The notes beneath the pieces are model-generated. The model worked only from the letters and a program-made list of their open reading frames with translations. It did not search any database and was not told the origin of the DNA. Below are positions 46,150-55,040 of a stretch of 64,000 nt of DNA, piece by piece (position 1 is the first letter of the stretch; the number at the start of each line of letters is the position of its first letter). The DNA lies in contig CAZHGC010000008.1 in the NCBI GenBank assembly GCA_964531385.1, positions 1-64,000 on the forward strand. The letters are read 5' to 3'. Position numbers and translations under genes: made by a program. This stretch comes from MGBC114079 sp964531385. Lineage in GTDB: Bacteria > Bacillota > Clostridia > Lachnospirales > CAG-274.

Positions 46150-46440
46150 TTATTGCTGATTAATTCTTGAAAGAACGGTTTTATATCCGTCACTTCCATA
46201 ATTTAGGCAACGGTTTACACGACTTATTGTTGCGGTTGATGCACCTGTTTTATTTGCGATTATGTTATATGTTTCGCCATCGGTTAGCATTTTTGCAACT
46301 TCAAGCCTTTGGGCAAGGCTTTTTAATTCATTTATTGTGCATATATCATCGAAAAAATTATAACATTCTTCGATATTTTCAAGTTTTAAAATTGCTGAGA
46401 AAAGCATATCGCAAGCGGGAGTTTTTAATTTATCGTTCAA
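46150..46440 (-). CDS. yerC: YerC/YecD family TrpR-like DNA-binding protein
   Basis: The product is about 96 residues. The TrpR-like helix-turn-helix is seen in LAQRLEVAKMLTDGETYN followed by IANKTGASTATISRVNRCL (about residues 42-80). The N-terminal part MLFSAILKLENIEECYNFFDD is typical of YerC. Target genes are unknown. I prefer a TTG start at 46440, about 7 bases after AGAGGTG; a GTG at 46449 lies within that site. Confidence 0.88.
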   Translation of the reverse strand: MNDKLKTPACDMLFSAILKLENIEECYNFFDDICTINELKSLAQRLEVAKMLTDGETYNIIANKTGASTATISRVNRCLNYGSDGYKTVLSRINQQ

Positions 46441-46575
46441 AAAATGCACCTCTTTTCATTAGTTTGAGAAAAATAATTTTTGTTGTATACATTGTTACAA
46501 TTATTTTAACACTTTAATTTTGTAAATTCAAGAAGTGTTTTAATGAATTAATTATTAAGCCGAAAAAGGAGAGAA

Positions 46576-47409
46576 TTATTTTAAAATATCTTCGAAAATT
46601 TTTTTCAATGCTTTTGCAACTCCGCAATCATCATTTGAGCAAGTTATCATATTTGCTGATTTTTTTATGCCATCTTCGCCGTTTTCCATTGCAACGCCCA
46701 TTCCTGCAAATTCAATCATTGAGAGGTCGTTTTCGGAGTCTCCGAATGCAACGGTTTGCTCGGGCGGGATTTTTAACATATTGGCATATTTTTTTAGGGC
46801 ATTACCTTTTGAGACGCCTGATGCCATAATATCGAGGCAATTTCTTGCGGAGCGACATATTTCTATACCTTCGATTTTTTTTATATCGTTTTGATATTTT
46901 TTTATGTAGTCGGGGTTGTTGTTCACTATTACAACTTTAATTATTTCTTGAGTTTCGATTAAATATTTTGTGTCGGTTGTATATTCATAGCTTATATTTT
47001 TTGAAAGTTCTTTTGTGTAGCTTGACAAAATTTGTTTTAAACCTTGTTCGACAGCAACTTTATCGTTTGCGAAGCCTTTTTTCATTGTGAAAGCCTTGAA
47101 CGGAATTTCATTATTTGAGCAATAATCAAATATAAGCTTTAGAGATTTTTTTGATATTGGATTGAAGCTTAAAAGGTTGCTTTCGTTTAGATTTCTTATT
47201 GATGCACCGTTGCAACCGATTACGGGGGCTTTTATATCAAGTTCATTTATATAATCACTTACGAGAAGGTCATTTCTGCCGGTTGCGATTACAAATTCAA
47301 TTCCTTTTGATTTTAGTGTTTGGATTATTTTTTTATTTTCCGGCGGTATGTGGCCTTTACTGTTTAGAAGGGTGTTGTCACAATCTATTGCTACAAGCTT
47401 ATATCCCAT
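46576..47409 (-). CDS. Cof-type HAD-IIB phosphatase
   Basis: This cytoplasmic phosphatase of 277 residues acts on sugar phosphates or related metabolites. HAD motif I is VAIDCDNTLLNSKG near 6, motif II FVIATGRND near 36, motif III with Lys around 200 (GVSKGNALKKY), and motif IV FGDSENDLSMIEFAGMGVAM near 220. The cap is of type C2B. Motif I has DCDNT instead of DLDGT. Substrate cannot be predicted. AAGGAGG precedes the ATG. It is transcribed alone, towards yerC. Confidence 0.9.
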   Translation of the reverse strand: MGYKLVAIDCDNTLLNSKGHIPPENKKIIQTLKSKGIEFVIATGRNDLLVSDYINELDIKAPVIGCNGASIRNLNESNLLSFNPISKKSLKLIFDYCSNNEIPFKAFTMKKGFANDKVAVEQGLKQILSSYTKELSKNISYEYTTDTKYLIETQEIIKVVIVNNNPDYIKKYQNDIKKIEGIEICRSARNCLDIMASGVSKGNALKKYANMLKIPPEQTVAFGDSENDLSMIEFAGMGVAMENGEDGIKKSANMITCSNDDCGVAKALKKIFEDILK

Positions 47410-47599
47410 TTTTTATTCCTCCTTGTTTAACCGATTATCAGCATTTATTGCATATAATATTAGCACAAAAAAATTTTATTTTCAACGACAAATTTTTCGA
47501 TTTGGAAAAGGGAAAGTTTGTTTTTTGTTTTGAATTTAACGAAAAGCTGAATTTTTAAGTTATACAATTGTATAGCGGTTTATGAAATTAAAAATTTAT

Positions 47600-47628
47600 T
47601 TTACAAATTTAAAAAAACAAGGTATACT
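47600..47628 (+). promoter_or_regulatory. Promoter of the Sel1 gene
   Basis: TTTACA (47600-47605) and TATACT (47623-47628) are 17 bases apart. A downstream dyad, GTCGCACAA and TTGTGCGAC (about 47651-47698), overlaps the leader and could be an operator or hairpin. Confidence 0.6.
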
Positions 47629-47726
47629 CAATTATAATGAATATGGCAATGTCGCACAATTTTACGAAACGGATTTTAAGGTATATTTTGTGCGACGTTT
47701 ATAATGAATATGAAGAGGTGTTTTAA

Positions 47727-48419
47727 TTGAATTCAAACGAACGTTTTGAAAAGGCTTGTAAATATTTCCTTGGTGACGGTGTTGAAAGAAACGCAGAAAA
47801 GGCTTTTGGACTTTTTTCACAATGTGCGGAAGAGGGGAACGTTGAGGCGAAAGTTAATCTTGCGGGGTTATACTATTCCGGTGAGGGTGTTGAAAAAAAT
47901 TTGGAAAAAGCGACAAAGCTTTTACAAGAGTGTGCGGATTGCGGACATTCTGACGCTTCTTACAATTTGGCGAGTATGTTTTTTCTTGGTGACGGCGTTG
48001 AAAAAGACGACGAAAAAGCGGCTAAATATATGCTTATTGCGGCAAAGCAAGGGCACAGCGAAGCTCAATACAATATGGGCATTTTATCTATGGAGGGATT
48101 TGGCGTTTCGAAAGATATTCAAAAAGCCATTGGCTGGTTTATGAAAGCGGCGGAAAGCGGGCACATTCCGTCAATTGACAGCCTTGCGAAAATATACTAT
48201 GCAGGAATTAACACAGAAAAGAATTATAAAAAGGCGGCGGCTTGGTGGCAGAAAGGTGCAAATCTTAAAGATTCGGAATGTATATTTAATTTGGGGGTTA
48301 TGTATTTTCAAGGGCTTGGCGTTTCGAAAGACCACGAAAAGGCGGCTGAGCTTTGGCTTGAAAGCTCGAATATGGGAAACGAAAAGGCGAAGAAAAATCT
48401 TGAATTGCTGACAAAGTGA
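47727..48419 (+). CDS. Sel1-repeat protein
   Basis: The product has 230 residues and consists almost wholly of about six Sel1-like helical repeats of 36 residues. Each has the A-x-x-x-L-x-x-x-Y-x-x-G-x-G-V-x-K pattern (for example NLAGLYYSGEGVEKNLEKA). There is no signal peptide, so it is a cytoplasmic scaffold for protein contacts; the partner is unknown. The start is TTG 47727 after GAAGAGGTG. A frameshifted YjbR-like gene begins 13 bases after its stop and may have been co-transcribed. Confidence 0.88.
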   Translation: MNSNERFEKACKYFLGDGVERNAEKAFGLFSQCAEEGNVEAKVNLAGLYYSGEGVEKNLEKATKLLQECADCGHSDASYNLASMFFLGDGVEKDDEKAAKYMLIAAKQGHSEAQYNMGILSMEGFGVSKDIQKAIGWFMKAAESGHIPSIDSLAKIYYAGINTEKNYKKAAAWWQKGANLKDSECIFNLGVMYFQGLGVSKDHEKAAELWLESSNMGNEKAKKNLELLTK

Positions 48420-48432
48420 GGGAAAACGAGGT

Positions 48433-48797
48433 ATGACAGTTGAAGAAATTAGGAAATACTGCATTGGCAAGCACAAGGCAACCGAAGAATATCCTTTTGG
48501 TGATATTCCCATATGTTATAAACTGAACGGGAAAATATTTGCACAGCTTTATCCATACCCTGAGGACTTTAAAATTACGCTTAAATGCACAGCGGATAGA
48601 GGGTTGTTTTATCTTCGGTGTATTTTGGAAAAGTTGTTTCGGGCTATCACTGTCCGCATGTTCAAAAGCCTTATTGGAACACAATCTATTTGAATGATTT
48701 TAATGATGACGATTTAATTGTTATGATTGACGAAGCATATGAGACAGTGTTTTTTAGTTTTAGCAAGAAGGTTCAAAAAATGATAACGGAAGAATGA
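48433..48797 (+). pseudogene. Frameshifted MmcQ/YjbR family gene
   Basis: The first part (to about 48605) reads as YjbR: MTVEEIRKYCIGKHKATEEY, then KLNGKIFAQLYP and ITLKCTADRGLF. The family then continues in another frame with SVYFGKVVSGYHCPHVQKP and YWNTIYLND, ending at 48797. A single missing base near 48605-48615 would account for it. Intact members have about 120 residues and a double-wing DNA-binding fold. It may be true decay or a sequence error. Confidence 0.8.
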
Positions 48798-48837
48798 ATT
48801 TGATTTTGAAAATGTGAAAAGAGAGGGATTTTTTGAA

Positions 48838-49329
48838 ATGGAAAAATTTATTTGGTTGTTTCCTGTTATTTTTATTTTTCACGATATGGAAGAAATTATC
48901 GGGCTTTCGATATGGTTTGGAAAAAACAAAGGCACACTTGTAAAAAAATATCCACGTTTTTTTTGGGGAATGTGACGATTTTTGCACAGAAGAATTTGCC
49001 CTTGCGGTTTTTGAAGAGTTAATTGTTTGCATTTTATTTTGTATTGTTGCTTTTACGAGTGATTTTGGGAAATTTTTATGGTTTGGAGTGGTTGTTGCCT
49101 GCGTTTTACATTTTATTGTGCACATTATTCAATCGATTATTTTACGAAAATATATACCGGCTTTGGCAACGAGCATTTTATGTTTACCGATTGGCATTTT
49201 TATTGTTATTGAAAGTTTTTATGCTTTGATGGTGATTTTTTTAAAACGGCAATTTGGGTTGTTGTTGGTGTTGTTACAGTTGTCGGAAATTTAATGTTTG
49301 CGAGACGTTTTGCAAAAAAATTATTATGA
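48838..49329 (+). pseudogene. Frameshifted HXXEE-domain membrane protein gene
   Basis: From ATG 48838 the frame reads FPVIFIFHDMEEIIGLSIWF, giving the HxxEE motif. It stops near 48975 after a T8-G4 run. The middle continues in a second frame (EEFALAVFEELIVCILFC, HFIVHIIQSIILRKY, PALATSILCLPIGIF), and the end (NLMFARRFAKKLL) returns to the first frame near 49230 at another homopolymer run. The net length is exactly 164 codons, normal for the family. These membrane proteins have unknown function. Confidence 0.8.
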
Positions 49330-49384
49330 AGTTTAAAAATTAGGCAATATTTATTACACTTTTAGAATGTGAGGAGATTTTGTT

Positions 49385-51604
49385 ATGGCAGATTTGACAG
49401 CGGGGTTGAACCCTATGCAGAGAGAGGCTGTTTTACACACAGAGGGACCTTTATTACTTCTTGCGGGGGCAGGCTCGGGGAAAACGAGAGTTCTTACGCA
49501 CAGAATTGCGTATTTAATTGAGCAAGGAGTTAGACCATACAACATTATGGCTATTACTTTTACAAACAAGGCGGCAAAAGAGATGAAGGAACGTGTTGAA
49601 AAAATTACGCCTTTTGGAAAAGACGTTTGGGTTAGCACGTTTCATTCTTCTTGTGTTAGAATTTTGAGAAGAGACATTGACAGAATTGGATATACTTCTC
49701 AATTTACAATTTACGATTCGGACGATTCGGAGAGACTTATTAAAGATATTTTGAAAGAATTCAACATAAACGACAAAAATTTCCCTGCAAAATCGGTTAT
49801 GTCGGAAATTAGCAATCAAAAAAACGAGCTTATTTCCGCAAAGGCATATAAAGAGAACATTGGCGATGATTACAGAATGGGTGTTATTTCAAGAATTTAT
49901 ACCGAATATCAAAAGAGGCTTAAACAAAACAATTCTCTTGATTTTGACGACCTTATTTTTAAAACGGTTCAACTTTTTGCTCAAAATCCTGATGTTCTTG
50001 ACAAATACCGTCAAAAATTTTTATACATAATGGTTGACGAATATCAAGACACGAACACTTGTCAATACACTTTAATTAGGCAACTTGCTTCAAAGTATCG
50101 AAATCTTTGTGTTGTTGGAGATGATGACCAGAGCATTTACGGCTGGAGAGGGGCAAACATCAGAAACATTCTTGATTTTGAAAAAGACTTTAAAAATGCT
50201 GTTGTTATAAAGCTTGAGCAAAATTATCGTTCAACGAAGACAATTCTTGATGCTGCAAATTCTGTTATTAAAAACAATTTTAGCAGAAAAGAAAAAGAGC
50301 TTTGGACCGACAACGAAGACGGAGAGCTTATTCGATTTAAGAAAGCGGACAACGACCTTGAAGAGGCTTTATTCATTGCTTCGGAGATTGAAAAGGGTGT
50401 TGAGCGGGGTTTGGAATATAAAGACTTTGCGATTTTATACAGAAACAATGCTCTTTCACGAGTTATTGAGGACAGGCTTGTTAAAAATTCAATTCCTTAC
50501 AGGCTTTTGGGCGGTGTACCTTTTTACAGCAGAAAAGAAATTAAAGACATTATGTGTTATTTAAAAGTTTTATACAATCCTGCGGACGACGTTGCTTTTA
50601 AGAGAATTATAAACGTTCCGAAAAGGGGGATTGGCGATGCAACCATTGAGAAACTTTCGGTTTTTGCACAAAGAAACGGGGTTTCTGTTTATGATGCAAT
50701 TTTACGTGTTGGGGAAATTTCCGAGCTTAAAAGCAGAGCAAAGAAGCTTTCGGAATTTGCAAAACTTATTGAAAGTTTACGTGAGGACGTTTTGAGCCTT
50801 AACATTTCTGACCTTTTGGAAGCGATTATATTTAAGACGGGGTATAAGGAAGAGCTTGAAAAAGAGGGAACCGAGGAGGCTTTTGGAAGAATTGAGAATT
50901 TGAACGAACTTATTTCGAAAGCGACGGAATTTGAAGAACACTCGGAGCGTGCGGATTTATCGGCTTTTCTTGAGGAAGTTGCATTGGTTGCCGAAATTGA
51001 CAATTATTCGGAGGACGACGACACAGTTGTTCTTATGACGTTGCACAGTTCTAAGGGGCTTGAATTTCCGACTGTTTTTATTGCCGGTTTTGAAGAGGGG
51101 ATTTTTCCAAGTTATCGGAGCATTTTGGACCCGAGTCCGGTTGCTGTTGAGGAAGAGAGACGTCTTTGTTATGTTGGAATTACGAGAGCGAAGAAGAAGC
51201 TTTACATTACTTGTGCGAAGACACGTATGCAACATGGGCAATATATTTCGAATGCTCCGTCACGATTTATTAAAGAACTTCCGAAGAAATTTATTGAGGA
51301 GGACATTGTTTTTGAGCCGAAAAACGAGATGAAAAGAAATTTTGGAAACGATTTTGGCGGAAGAAAAAACGGATATGTTTCAAACAAAGGGAGCAATTAT
51401 TCTTCATATTCAAAGATGTTGGCTCCGAAAGGCGTTACACTTGATTTTGGTGTTGGCGACAAGGTTAGGCAAGCCAAATACGGAATTGGGGTTGTTCGGG
51501 AAATTGTTCCGGCGGGGGCAGACTATGAGGTTACGGTTGAGTTTTCGGAGGTTGGAACGAAAAAATTTATGGCGATGTTGTCGAAGTTTAAGAAGATTGA
51601 GTGA
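49385..51604 (+). CDS. pcrA: ATP-dependent DNA helicase PcrA/UvrD
   Basis: This SF1A helicase of 739 residues acts in repair and in clearing RNA polymerase. Motif I is LLAGAGSGKTRVLTHRI near 26, Ia ITFTNKAAKEM near 58, II MVDEYQDTN near 218, III VVGDDDQSIYGWRGA near 244, IV KLEQNYRST near 278, V VVLMTLHSSKGLEF near 550 and VI EERRLCYVGITRAKKKLY near 595. The C-terminal SH3-like part (GDKVRQAKYGIGVVREIV near 690) binds RNA polymerase in Bacillus. It begins with ATG after GAGGAGA, 55 bases past the HXXEE pseudogene. Confidence 0.96.
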   Translation: MADLTAGLNPMQREAVLHTEGPLLLLAGAGSGKTRVLTHRIAYLIEQGVRPYNIMAITFTNKAAKEMKERVEKITPFGKDVWVSTFHSSCVRILRRDIDRIGYTSQFTIYDSDDSERLIKDILKEFNINDKNFPAKSVMSEISNQKNELISAKAYKENIGDDYRMGVISRIYTEYQKRLKQNNSLDFDDLIFKTVQLFAQNPDVLDKYRQKFLYIMVDEYQDTNTCQYTLIRQLASKYRNLCVVGDDDQSIYGWRGANIRNILDFEKDFKNAVVIKLEQNYRSTKTILDAANSVIKNNFSRKEKELWTDNEDGELIRFKKADNDLEEALFIASEIEKGVERGLEYKDFAILYRNNALSRVIEDRLVKNSIPYRLLGGVPFYSRKEIKDIMCYLKVLYNPADDVAFKRIINVPKRGIGDATIEKLSVFAQRNGVSVYDAILRVGEISELKSRAKKLSEFAKLIESLREDVLSLNISDLLEAIIFKTGYKEELEKEGTEEAFGRIENLNELISKATEFEEHSERADLSAFLEEVALVAEIDNYSEDDDTVVLMTLHSSKGLEFPTVFIAGFEEGIFPSYRSILDPSPVAVEEERRLCYVGITRAKKKLYITCAKTRMQHGQYISNAPSRFIKELPKKFIEEDIVFEPKNEMKRNFGNDFGGRKNGYVSNKGSNYSSYSKMLAPKGVTLDFGVGDKVRQAKYGIGVVREIVPAGADYEVTVEFSEVGTKKFMAMLSKFKKIE

Positions 51605-51799
51605 GGGGTTGTACTTTTTGGTGCAAAAAGTACCAAAAACGTGGGGGATTTCGATTTTCCCTTGGTTGCATAGGCGAGCAGTAAAGCGAAGATTTACGAC
51701 CAGCCCTTAACCCCCGTAAACGAGCAGGGGTACCCCCCTGCACCCCCGAGGGTTGGAAAGGAAAAAGAGGAATACAGGAGTTTTTTATTTTGGGAAGAC
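51605..51799. other. Palindrome-rich intergenic region
   Basis: It contains GTACTTTTTGGTGCAAAAAGTAC (as 9-bp arms around GGTGC, near 51609-51631) and GCAGGGG/CCCCTGC near 51724-51741. The GC content is higher than nearby. The style matches the palindromic gap at 14880-15300. It contains no gene. Confidence 0.6.
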
Positions 51800-51801
51800 A
51801 A

Positions 51802-51840
51802 AAAATCTTGTGCGTTAATTTTATTATTGCACAAGATTTT
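51802..51840 (-). terminator. Terminator of the ANTAR regulator gene
   Basis: A 12-bp perfect arm AAAATCTTGTGC (51802-51813) pairs with 51829-51840. On the minus strand a T run follows. Confidence 0.88.
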
Positions 51841-51899
51841 TAAATTTAGGGGAATATTAAAATTTTTAAATAACAGTTATATTTATGTGAAGTTTATAT

Positions 51900-52433
51900 T
51901 TAATTTAGGATTATTTTGGCTATATCAACGAGTTTTTTACCTGAGTCCATACTCTTTTTTTGCATATATTTATGGGCTTGGTTTTCTGTCATTGAATACG
52001 TATCGATTAGGCTTTCTTTTGCGAGACGTATAAGTTTTTGGTCTTCATCATTTCTTATGTTTGTATAATGTTTGTTTGCGGTTATTTCCATATTTAAGAG
52101 CATTGAAACGGAATATATCAGGTCTTCTTTATGCAAAGGAACGGCAAGTTTAAATATTCGGTCATTTTCGAAAAGTTCCATTTGCGATTTATTTCCGATT
52201 AGGACGATGCTGAAATTTTGCGGAATATCCTCGGCAAGTTGTATTATTGAGCAATCTTTTAGGTTATAGCCACAGATTATTATTCCGTTATGGTAATAAT
52301 TTATTTGTTTTCTTAATTCGGAGCCACTTGAGCAAATATATGACGGGCGAAAGTTGCCATATGTCAACATTTTTGCAACGGTTTCGGAAATTTTTGGATT
52401 TGAGAAAGCAACCAAAATGTTATGATTTGTCAT
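51900..52433 (-). CDS. nitR: ANTAR-domain antitermination regulator, NitR-like
   Basis: The product has 177 residues. A receiver-like domain (1-110) lacks the phosphoacceptor Asp (NGIIICGYN at the expected strand), so it probably does not use a kinase. The ANTAR RNA-binding domain (about 118-176) has RLAKESLIDTYSMTENQAH followed by YMQKKSMDSGKKLVDIAKII. ANTAR proteins bind paired hexaloop hairpins and stop a terminator from forming. A gene of this type follows glnA in Clostridium (nitR). ATG 52433 follows AAAGGAG; a longer frame would run through the leader hairpin. It lies in the glnA transcript and is terminated at 51802-51840. Confidence 0.85.
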   Translation of the reverse strand: MTNHNILVAFSNPKISETVAKMLTYGNFRPSYICSSGSELRKQINYYHNGIIICGYNLKDCSIIQLAEDIPQNFSIVLIGNKSQMELFENDRIFKLAVPLHKEDLIYSVSMLLNMEITANKHYTNIRNDEDQKLIRLAKESLIDTYSMTENQAHKYMQKKSMDSGKKLVDIAKIILN

Positions 52434-52474
52434 AAAAACGCTCCTTTCGGGGTGCGAATTTGCGGGGAACTTAA

Positions 52475-52521
52475 AAAGGCAAAAGGAGCTGTTGCAGATT
52501 GCAACAGCCCCTTTGCTGTTA
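52475..52521 (-). promoter_or_regulatory. Candidate ANTAR antiterminator/terminator between glnA and nitR
   Basis: Read on the minus strand, AACAGC-AAAGGG-GCTGTT forms a 6-bp stem with a hexaloop having A at position 1 and G at position 4, the ANTAR recognition rule. Its 3' arm overlaps the 5' arm of a 12-bp terminator (AGGGGCTGTTGC with GCAACAGCTCCT, then TTTTGCCTTTTT). The two cannot coexist. A smaller hairpin GGTTG/CAACC lies upstream (near 52538-52555) but lacks the A1/G4 loop. Confidence 0.6.
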
Positions 52522-52570
52522 GGAATTTGGAAATTTACAAGGTTGTTTTCAACCGTTGATAACGTTGTAA

Positions 52571-53905
52571 TTAATATTTGCAAATATATTCGTCAATTTC
52601 CCATTGACTTACGAAAGTTCGGAAGCTGTCCCATTCTGCTTTTTTACAATTTACAAAAGCGTTGTATGCGTGGTCGCCCAAAACTTTTTTTGCAAGCCCG
52701 TCTGCTTCCATTGTTTTGAGGGCTTCGCGAAGACTTCCCGGAAGATTTGTTACGCCTTTTGCTTTTCTTTCTTCTGCCGACATTTCAAAAATGTTTCCGT
52801 CAACGCTTTCAGGCGGATTCATATTCTTTTTAATTCCGTCGAGGCCTGCAGCAAGGCAGAGAGCCAAGCAAAGGTATGGATTTGTTGACGGATCGGGACT
52901 TCTTAATTCGACTCTTGTTCCTGCACCTCTTGATGCGGGAATTCTGATTATATCTGTTCTGTTTGAGGCACTCCAAGCGATGTAGCAAGGTGCTTCATAG
53001 CCAGGAACAAGGCGTTTGTATGAATTTACAAGAGGGTTTGTTACAGCTGTTATTCCGGCAACGTGGTCCAAAACGCCGGCAATGAAGCTATAGGCCGTGT
53101 TGCTTAACTGCAAAGGTCCTTTTTCATCGAAGAACACATTTTTTCCGTCTTTGTTGAACAATGACATATTTGTGTGCATTCCGGAGCCATTTATTCCGAA
53201 AATTGGTTTTGGCATAAATGTTGCGTGCAAGCCATATTTTTTTGCAATTGTTTTAACAACGAGCTTAAATGTCATAACGTTGTCAGCTGTTGTTAAGGCG
53301 TTGTCATATTTGAAATCGATTTCGTGCTGGCCTTCGGCAACTTCGTGATGTGATGCTTCAACTTCATAGCCCATTTCTTCAAGTGTTAGGCAAATGTCAC
53401 GTCTTGCATCTTCGCCGTTGTCGACAGGGGCAAGGTCGAAGTAACCTGCTTCATCGTTTGTTATTGTTGTTGGAACTCCATTTTCATCTGTTTGGAACAA
53501 GAAAAACTCACATTCATTTCCAACGTTGAAATCATAGCCGAGTTCTTTTGCTTCGGCTAAAGTCTTTTTAAGTATATATCTTGGGTCTCCGGCGAAAGGT
53601 TCACCAGACGGAGTGTATACATCACAGATAAATCTTGCAACTTTTCCATGTTGTGGTCTCCAAGGGAAGATAACGAAAGTATCGAGGTCAGGTTTGAGGT
53701 ACATATCAGATTCTTCAATTCTTGCGAAACCTTCGATTGATGAACCGTCGAACATCATACCGTCTTCCAAAATTTTTGGAAGCTGTGAAACTGTTACAGC
53801 GATATTTTTGAGAGAACCCAAAACATCTGTAAATTGAAGTCTTATGAATTTAACGTCCTGTTCTTCGATAATTGTCATAATATCTTGCTTTGTATACTTT
53901 GGCAT
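52571..53905 (-). CDS. glnA: Glutamine synthetase, type I-alpha
   Basis: This enzyme makes glutamine from glutamate, ammonia and ATP. The 444 residues, without the adenylylation loop, match the Firmicutes I-alpha form. Blocks are MFDGSSIEGFARIEESDM near 50-67, EFFLFQTDENG near 133, GLHATFMPKPIFGINGSGMH near 235-254 and RIPASRGAGTRVELRSPDPS near 318. The C-terminus DEYICKY resembles the feedback tail used in inhibition. ATG 53905 follows GGAAGGAG; longer frames translate the leader hairpin. It has a consensus promoter and is followed by nitR. Confidence 0.96.
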   Translation of the reverse strand: MPKYTKQDIMTIIEEQDVKFIRLQFTDVLGSLKNIAVTVSQLPKILEDGMMFDGSSIEGFARIEESDMYLKPDLDTFVIFPWRPQHGKVARFICDVYTPSGEPFAGDPRYILKKTLAEAKELGYDFNVGNECEFFLFQTDENGVPTTITNDEAGYFDLAPVDNGEDARRDICLTLEEMGYEVEASHHEVAEGQHEIDFKYDNALTTADNVMTFKLVVKTIAKKYGLHATFMPKPIFGINGSGMHTNMSLFNKDGKNVFFDEKGPLQLSNTAYSFIAGVLDHVAGITAVTNPLVNSYKRLVPGYEAPCYIAWSASNRTDIIRIPASRGAGTRVELRSPDPSTNPYLCLALCLAAGLDGIKKNMNPPESVDGNIFEMSAEERKAKGVTNLPGSLREALKTMEADGLAKKVLGDHAYNAFVNCKKAEWDSFRTFVSQWEIDEYICKY

Positions 53906-53959
53906 TTGAAAATCTCCTTCCGAACGTAAATATTTTGAAATTTGGCATAAATGACAAAA

Positions 53960-53998
53960 GCGCCCCAATGCATAATCATCATTGAAACGCCCTCGTTT
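53960..53998 (-). promoter_or_regulatory. Candidate attenuator in the glnA leader
   Basis: On the minus strand, an 11-bp hairpin with some G-U pairs (53990-53980 with 53970-53960) is followed by TTTT and resembles a terminator. An earlier small hairpin AAACG-AGGG-CGTTT (53998-53985) shares the CGTTT arm with it, so the two are mutually exclusive. Confidence 0.5.
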
Positions 53999-54009
53999 GC
54001 TATGAGACA

Positions 54010-54038
54010 ATTATATAAAATAATTTAACCGTTGTCAA
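54010..54038 (-). promoter_or_regulatory. Consensus promoter of glnA
   Basis: On the minus strand TTGACA (54038-54033) and TATAAT (54015-54010) are exactly 17 bases apart. The leader to the ATG is about 100 bases. Confidence 0.9.
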
Positions 54039-54134
54039 TAGTTTTTTTATTTTTTCGAAAAATTAATTTATTTGGGGAGCAAGAATGTTTTTAAGTTTTC
54101 AAAATTGGGTGATTTCAGAGTTTTTATATTATTT

Positions 54135-54743
54135 TTACGATTTACGTTTGAAGAAGAATATTAGGCAACAGATTATTGCGGAAATTCCTAAAAATCCGCC
54201 GAAAATGCTTGAATATTGTTCAATTGTTGCTGCGATGCTTTCCCATTTTTCTCCAAATTCTCTTCCAATTAATATTAAAATCGAATTCCAAATTAATGTT
54301 CCACAAGTTGTGTATAACAAGAATTTTGAAATTGGCATTTTTGCAATTCCGGCAGGAACAGAAATTAAACTTCTTATGAGCGGAACAAACCGACAGAGAA
54401 ACACAGCTTTTCCGCCTCTTTTTTTGAACCACTTTTCTGCTTTATCAATATCGTTTATTTTAAGATGCAGAATTTTTCCGACTTTTCCGGAAACGATTTT
54501 TTCAAGGCGTTCCTTGTTTAAAATTTTTCCAACATAATATAAAAAAATTGCTCCGAAAACTGCTCCGGAGAGCGAAGAGAGAATGACGCCGAAGATATTA
54601 AGTTTTGTATATGTTGTTAAAAATCCGCCGAATATGAGAATGACTTCAGAGGGGATTGGAGGAAAGACATTTTCTGAAAATATCAACAGAAAAATGCCGA
54701 AATAGCCGAATTGATTTATATTTGAGATTATGAAATTGTTCAA
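54135..54743 (-). CDS. DedA-family membrane protein
   Basis: The product has 202 residues with about five membrane segments. The family pattern is seen in YFGIFLLIFSENVFPPIPSE near 13-32 and in FLCRFVPLIRSLISVPAGIA near 115-134, which carries the conserved Arg residues. DedA proteins recycle undecaprenyl phosphate or other lipids across the membrane. The start is TTG 54743 after AAGGAGG. It faces away from the TetR gene. Confidence 0.9.
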   Translation of the reverse strand: MNNFIISNINQFGYFGIFLLIFSENVFPPIPSEVILIFGGFLTTYTKLNIFGVILSSLSGAVFGAIFLYYVGKILNKERLEKIVSGKVGKILHLKINDIDKAEKWFKKRGGKAVFLCRFVPLIRSLISVPAGIAKMPISKFLLYTTCGTLIWNSILILIGREFGEKWESIAATIEQYSSIFGGFLGISAIICCLIFFFKRKS

Positions 54744-54901
54744 AATTGAAATCCTCCTTCTGAGGGTGATGTAAGCACTAATTATTTTATGTGTTATTCA
54801 AAAAAATATTAGGGGCGGGGGGAGGTTAAGGGGGGTGGATTTATGCAAGGGGAGTGGGTGTTTTTTGTTGTTAAATTCGCATTAATATTACATATTATGT
54901 A

Positions 54902-54930
54902 TTGATTTTATGATAAAGATATGATAAAAT
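54902..54930 (+). promoter_or_regulatory. Promoter of the TetR regulator
   Basis: TTGATT (54902-54907) and TAAAAT (54925-54930) are 17 bases apart. A short purine-rich tract (tract 6, 54810-54860) lies upstream. No obvious TetR operator palindrome is visible. Confidence 0.6.
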
Positions 54931-55040
54931 TTTGGTTAGGTTACCACGAATTTATTATGAGTTATATAAAGACTTAGGATATTGCGGGGAGAGCTTATAA
55001 ATTTGGACGTTTAGACTTTTTGCGAGAGGTTGAGCAAAAA

